Of a stretch of 8,685 nt of DNA, positions 6,768 through 8,685 are shown piece after piece. The DNA is taken from positions 1 through 8,685 of the forward strand of contig JALRGZ010000229.1 of NCBI GenBank assembly GCA_023253295.1, written 5' to 3'. The translations under genes and the position numbers were made by a program. The notes beneath the pieces were generated by a model. It did no database searches. It saw only the letters and a list, made by a program, of their open reading frames with translations, and was not told the DNA's origin. This DNA is from Flavobacterium sp. Lineage in GTDB: Bacteria > Bacteroidota > Bacteroidia > Flavobacteriales > Flavobacteriaceae. Numbering within the stretch: the stretch's first letter is position 1; each line of letters starts with the position of its first letter.

Positions 6768-6794
6768 AAAGAGCTCCCTTTCGAAAGCCCTTTT
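6767..6794. terminator. Shared hairpin terminator between convergent genes
   Basis: AAAAGAGCT (6767-6775) pairs with AGCCCTTTT (6786-6794) around a 10-base loop. In the plus-strand RNA there is one A-C mismatch; in the minus-strand RNA the same position is a G-U pair, giving an unbroken 9-bp stem followed by TTTTTATTTTG. It therefore looks better as terminator of the leftward DinB transcript, but it can also stop the rightward lipoprotein transcript (TTTTATTGTATT follows). It overlaps the last base of the lipoprotein stop codon. Confidence 0.6.
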
Positions 6795-6822
6795 ATTGTA
6801 TTGGAAGAAAATTATATCTTAT

Positions 6823-7278
6823 TTAAACTAATTTTCGCATTGACATAATCACTCCTATGTGAAGTCCTTCATGAAAATTATTAAACTCCATCGAATCTTT
6901 ATTGCTTTTTAATACAAATCCTGTAGACGTTGGATATTCATTGAAATTTTGAAACAAATTATTATCTATATCTTTCGCAGTTTGTTCAACTGTTGAATGT
7001 AATAAAGTCAAAATTTCGTCTACTTCTTCTTGTGTTGCCTCATGTTCTGTTTTAGTTCCTTTTCTGTATTTTTCAACTAATTCATCTGAAATCATCATCG
7101 GTAAGCCCGCTAATTTATATACCAACAATTGTTGTGTCACTACGATATGACCTACATTCCAAATCAAATTGTTATTAAATCCTGTCGGAACTTTGTTTAA
7201 TTGTTCTAATGTATATCCCTGAATCAACTTAGAAACCATGTTTCTACTGGTTTTGGTAATTTCTAATAGCTCTTTCAT
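6823..7278 (-). CDS. DinB superfamily protein, second of a tandem pair
   Basis: A 151-residue four-helix-bundle protein of the DinB/YfiT type, a fold used by metal-dependent enzymes including thiol S-transferases (for example bacillithiol transferases). The metal-binding His triad is visible: His44 in WNVGHIV, and His136 and His140 in NFHEGLHIG. The N-terminal helix starts MKELLEITKTSRN, and the loop GFNNNLIWNVGH (33-44) is shared exactly with its neighbour. It lies 31 bases downstream of the paralogue at 7310-7765 in the same direction, so the two are probably co-transcribed with this gene second. No separate promoter is seen in the gap. A hairpin terminator lies about 30 bases after its stop. 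Substrate unknown; the family call is confident, while any transferase activity is inferred. Confidence 0.9.
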   Translation of the reverse strand: MKELLEITKTSRNMVSKLIQGYTLEQLNKVPTGFNNNLIWNVGHIVVTQQLLVYKLAGLPMMISDELVEKYRKGTKTEHEATQEEVDEILTLLHSTVEQTAKDIDNNLFQNFNEYPTSTGFVLKSNKDSMEFNNFHEGLHIGVIMSMRKLV

Positions 7279-7309
7279 TGTATTTTTTGCTAAAATTAAT
7301 CTTTTTAAT

Positions 7310-7765
7310 TTAAATAAATTTTTTAATTGCCATCATCACTCCCACATGAAGTCCTTCATGAAAATTATTATACACCATTGCCTCTTCTGCACTTTTCAAA
7401 TTAAAACCTATTGATGTGGTGTATTCTTTATATTCCTTAAAAAGGCCGTTTTGATAATCCGAATTCGTTTTATGAATTGTATCAAAAAGCAATTGTTTTA
7501 TTTCATCTAATTCTTCTTGTGTAACGTCCTGTTCCGGTTTAGAACCATTTTTATATTTTTCTACCATTGTGTCAGAAATCATCATTGGTAGCGCAGATAA
7601 TTTATAAACTAAAACCTGCTGAGCTACAATAATATGTCCCACATTCCAAATCAAATTATTATTAAATCCTTCCGGAATTTTATTTAGTTGCTCTAAAGTA
7701 TACTTTTGAAGTAATTCTGAAATCAATTTTCTTGACTTCAAAGTAGTTTCAATTACTTGTTGCAT
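7310..7765 (-). CDS. DinB superfamily protein, first of a tandem pair
   Basis: Also 151 residues, aligning without gaps to the product of 6823-7278, with 89 identical positions by hand count (about 59%). The same His triad is present: His44 in WNVGHII, and His136 and His140 in NFHEGLHVG. Conservation is strongest in residues 22-65 (TLEQLNK, GFNNNLIWNVGH, LPMMISD) and 133-143, that is around the putative metal site. The region 94-132 has diverged, as expected if substrate specificity differs between the copies. The start MQQVIETTLKSRK is preceded by AT-rich sequence with no Shine-Dalgarno and no convincing -7 element. It diverges from the ArsC-like gene with about 80 bases between starts. Substrate unknown. 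Confidence 0.9.
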   Translation of the reverse strand: MQQVIETTLKSRKLISELLQKYTLEQLNKIPEGFNNNLIWNVGHIIVAQQVLVYKLSALPMMISDTMVEKYKNGSKPEQDVTQEELDEIKQLLFDTIHKTNSDYQNGLFKEYKEYTTSIGFNLKSAEEAMVYNNFHEGLHVGVMMAIKKFI

Positions 7766-7819
7766 TTGAATCAGTTTAAAAATTTCGCGTAAAAATAAGC
7801 ATTTAAGTCACAAATGATT

Positions 7820-7827
7820 TTTCTTTG
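7820..7827 (+). promoter_or_regulatory. Possible promoter -7 element for the ArsC-like gene
   Basis: TTTCTTTG, followed by CA, differs from TATCTTTG in one base. It places transcription start near 7833, downstream of the ATG at 7814 and about 14 bases upstream of the ATG at 7847, so it supports the later start. No TTG at standard spacing. Confidence 0.33.
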
Positions 7828-7846
7828 CATAAAGAAATTAAAAATT

Positions 7847-8203
7847 ATGAGCAATAAAGTATATCATCTTTCTTCTTGCGACACTTGTCGAAAAATTATC
7901 AAATCGTTACCTGAAAACCATAACTTAGAACTTCATGATATCAAGCAAAATCCAATTACAGCTGAAGAATTAGAAGAAATGCACCAACTTTCAGGCAGCT
8001 ACGAAGCCCTTTTCAGTAAAAAGGCACAGCTGTATAAATCGATGGGATTAAAAGACCAAAAGCTAACGGAAGCTGACTTCAAAAAATACATTTTAGAACA
8101 TTACACCTTTATAAGCCGACCGGTTTTTATCATCGATGACAAAATTTACATTGGTAACAGCAAACAAAATGTTCAGAATGTAATTGAAACATTAGAAAAA
8201 TAA
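7847..8203 (+). CDS. ArsC/Spx-family thioredoxin-fold protein with CxxC
   Basis: A 118-residue protein of the arsenate reductase (ArsC)/Spx/YffB family. The start chosen is MSNKVYHLSSCDTC at 7847; an in-frame ATG at 7814 would add MIFLCIKKLKI, which is unlike the family N-terminus and would begin ahead of the likely transcription start. The beta-strand VYHLSS leads to Cys11-Asp-Thr-Cys14 followed by Arg-Lys. Later, EELEEMHQLSG and the KKAQLYKSMGL stretch fit the helical insert of the family, and SRPVFI (Arg91-Pro92) is the conserved Arg plus cis-Pro strand. Classical E. coli ArsC has a single active Cys with CxxS-like surroundings, whereas CxxC is the Spx/MgsR pattern. The sequence thus indicates a redox-active or glutaredoxin-like role, and arsenate reduction is not established. 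No ars operon genes are nearby. Confidence 0.88.
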   Translation: MSNKVYHLSSCDTCRKIIKSLPENHNLELHDIKQNPITAEELEEMHQLSGSYEALFSKKAQLYKSMGLKDQKLTEADFKKYILEHYTFISRPVFIIDDKIYIGNSKQNVQNVIETLEK

Positions 8204-8230
8204 CTTCATTATAAAAACGCTATTTTTAGG

Positions 8231-8258
8231 CTGATAGCTGAAAACTGACTACTGAATA
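8231..8258 (+). repeat. Four tandem CTGAnnn heptads
   Basis: The run reads CTGATAG, CTGAAAA, CTGACTA, CTGAATA, then CT: exact 7-base spacing of CTGA over four units with variable last three bases. It lies between the ArsC-like gene and yicC and runs into the spot where the yicC -33 element is expected. Confidence 0.75.
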
Positions 8259-8267
8259 CTTTTTTAG

Positions 8268-8275
8268 TATCTTTG
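8268..8275 (+). promoter_or_regulatory. yicC promoter, -7 element
   Basis: An exact TATCTTTG about 20 bases before the yicC ATG. The nearest -33-like triplets are CTG at 8245-8247 (spacer 20) and CTG at 8252-8254 (spacer 13), both inside the heptad repeat. The leader would be about 15 bases. Confidence 0.55.
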
Positions 8276-8295
8276 ACCACTTTTTAGAAATTGAT

Positions 8296-8685
8296 ATGAT
8301 ACAATCTATGACCGGTTTTGGTAAAGCCACTTTGCAATTACCAACCAAAAAAATAACAGTCGAAGTAAAATCGTTAAATAGTAAAGGACTTGATTTAAAT
8401 GTCAGAATGCCATCGCTTTACCGCGAAATGGAATTGGGTTTACGTACTCAAATTGCCTCAACTCTGGAAAGAGGAAAAGTAGATTTTTCTATTTTTATCG
8501 AAAACACTGCTGAGCAAACTTCGACCAAAGTCAATGTACCTATCGTAAAAAACTACATCGCTCAACTTAGAGAAGTATATGCTGATGCAGATGAAACCGA
8601 GTTGATGAAAATGGCCGTTCGTATGCCTGACACCATGAAAGTGGAAAGAGAGGAAATAGATGAAAACGAATGGGCTCAGATAAAA
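8296..8685 (+). CDS. yicC: YicC/YloC-family endoribonuclease, N-terminal part (cut by window edge)
   Basis: The first 130 codons of a YicC-family protein; the frame is open to the right edge, and the family is usually just under 300 residues, so a little under half is seen. The N-terminus MIQSMTGFGKA is the family signature, followed by VEVKSLNSKGLDLNVRMP (23-40) and LERGKVDFSIFIE (57-69), which are the conserved N-terminal domain features. YicC of E. coli and YloC of Bacillus are reported to be endoribonucleases acting on RNA, including small RNAs. The metal/catalytic C-terminal domain is outside the window. In many bacteria this gene precedes gmk, which would lie beyond the right edge; that is inference. 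A promoter-like element and a heptad repeat lie upstream. Confidence 0.93.
   Translation, partial: MIQSMTGFGKATLQLPTKKITVEVKSLNSKGLDLNVRMPSLYREMELGLRTQIASTLERGKVDFSIFIENTAEQTSTKVNVPIVKNYIAQLREVYADADETELMKMAVRMPDTMKVEREEIDENEWAQIK

Noticed and set aside
8208..8230. TAAAAA...TTTTTA inverted repeat after the ArsC-like gene
   Set aside because: An all-AT stem of about 6 bp is too weak to call a terminator.
1..8685. Search for CRISPR arrays, tRNAs, rRNA, integrases, toxin-antitoxin or defence genes
   Set aside because: No regularly spaced direct repeats beyond the four heptads, no GC-rich RNA-like segments, and every sizeable frame is accounted for by the listed genes. The window looks like core chromosome.

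Overview
The window looks like a stretch of ordinary chromosome from a member of the Flavobacteriaceae, most likely Flavobacterium or a close relative. The DNA is AT-rich. Several genes are preceded by the Bacteroidetes-type -7 promoter element TAnnTTTG instead of an E. coli-like -10 box, and start codons sit behind A-rich leaders with weak or no Shine-Dalgarno sequence. The isoleucyl-tRNA synthetase carries the GIHH variant of the HIGH motif that I recall from Bacteroidetes enzymes. I see no phage, plasmid, insertion-sequence, CRISPR, tRNA or rRNA signature.

Layout. (1) 1-1430, minus: N-terminal 476 codons of ileS, running off the left edge. (2) 1431-1868: a 438-bp divergent intergenic region without a convincing gene. 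(3) 1869-2597, plus: an unrecognised lipoprotein with beta-barrel-like character, convergent with recO (2620-3333, minus). (4) gdhA (3435-4778, minus), an NADP-type hexameric glutamate dehydrogenase, with a strong intrinsic terminator between it and recO. (5) 5049-5861, plus: a secreted outer-membrane-barrel-like protein of a Bacteroidetes family, with its own promoter. (6) 6027-6767, plus: a lipoprotein with DUF4163/DUF3298-like (RsiV C-terminal) sequence. (7) 6823-7278 and 7310-7765, minus: two tandem DinB-superfamily paralogues of identical length, about 59% identical by hand count. A shared hairpin lies between the lipoprotein and the DinB pair. (8) 7847-8203, plus: a short ArsC/Spx-family thioredoxin-fold protein with a CxxC motif. 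(9) 8296-8685, plus: the start of a YicC/YloC-family endoribonuclease, running off the right edge, preceded by four tandem CTGAnnn heptads and a TATCTTTG promoter element.

The genes do not form one pathway. They are housekeeping genes (translation, recombinational repair, nitrogen assimilation, RNA metabolism) interspersed with lineage-specific envelope proteins. The nearest thing to a functional cluster is the DinB pair facing the ArsC-like protein, which could both deal with thiol chemistry; that is an inference from family membership. I found no convincing novel multi-gene system. The most distinctive signals are the IleRS motif variant, the tandem DinB pair, the heptad repeat at the yicC promoter, the overlapping terminator/promoter between gdhA and recO, and the unexplained 438-bp spacer.
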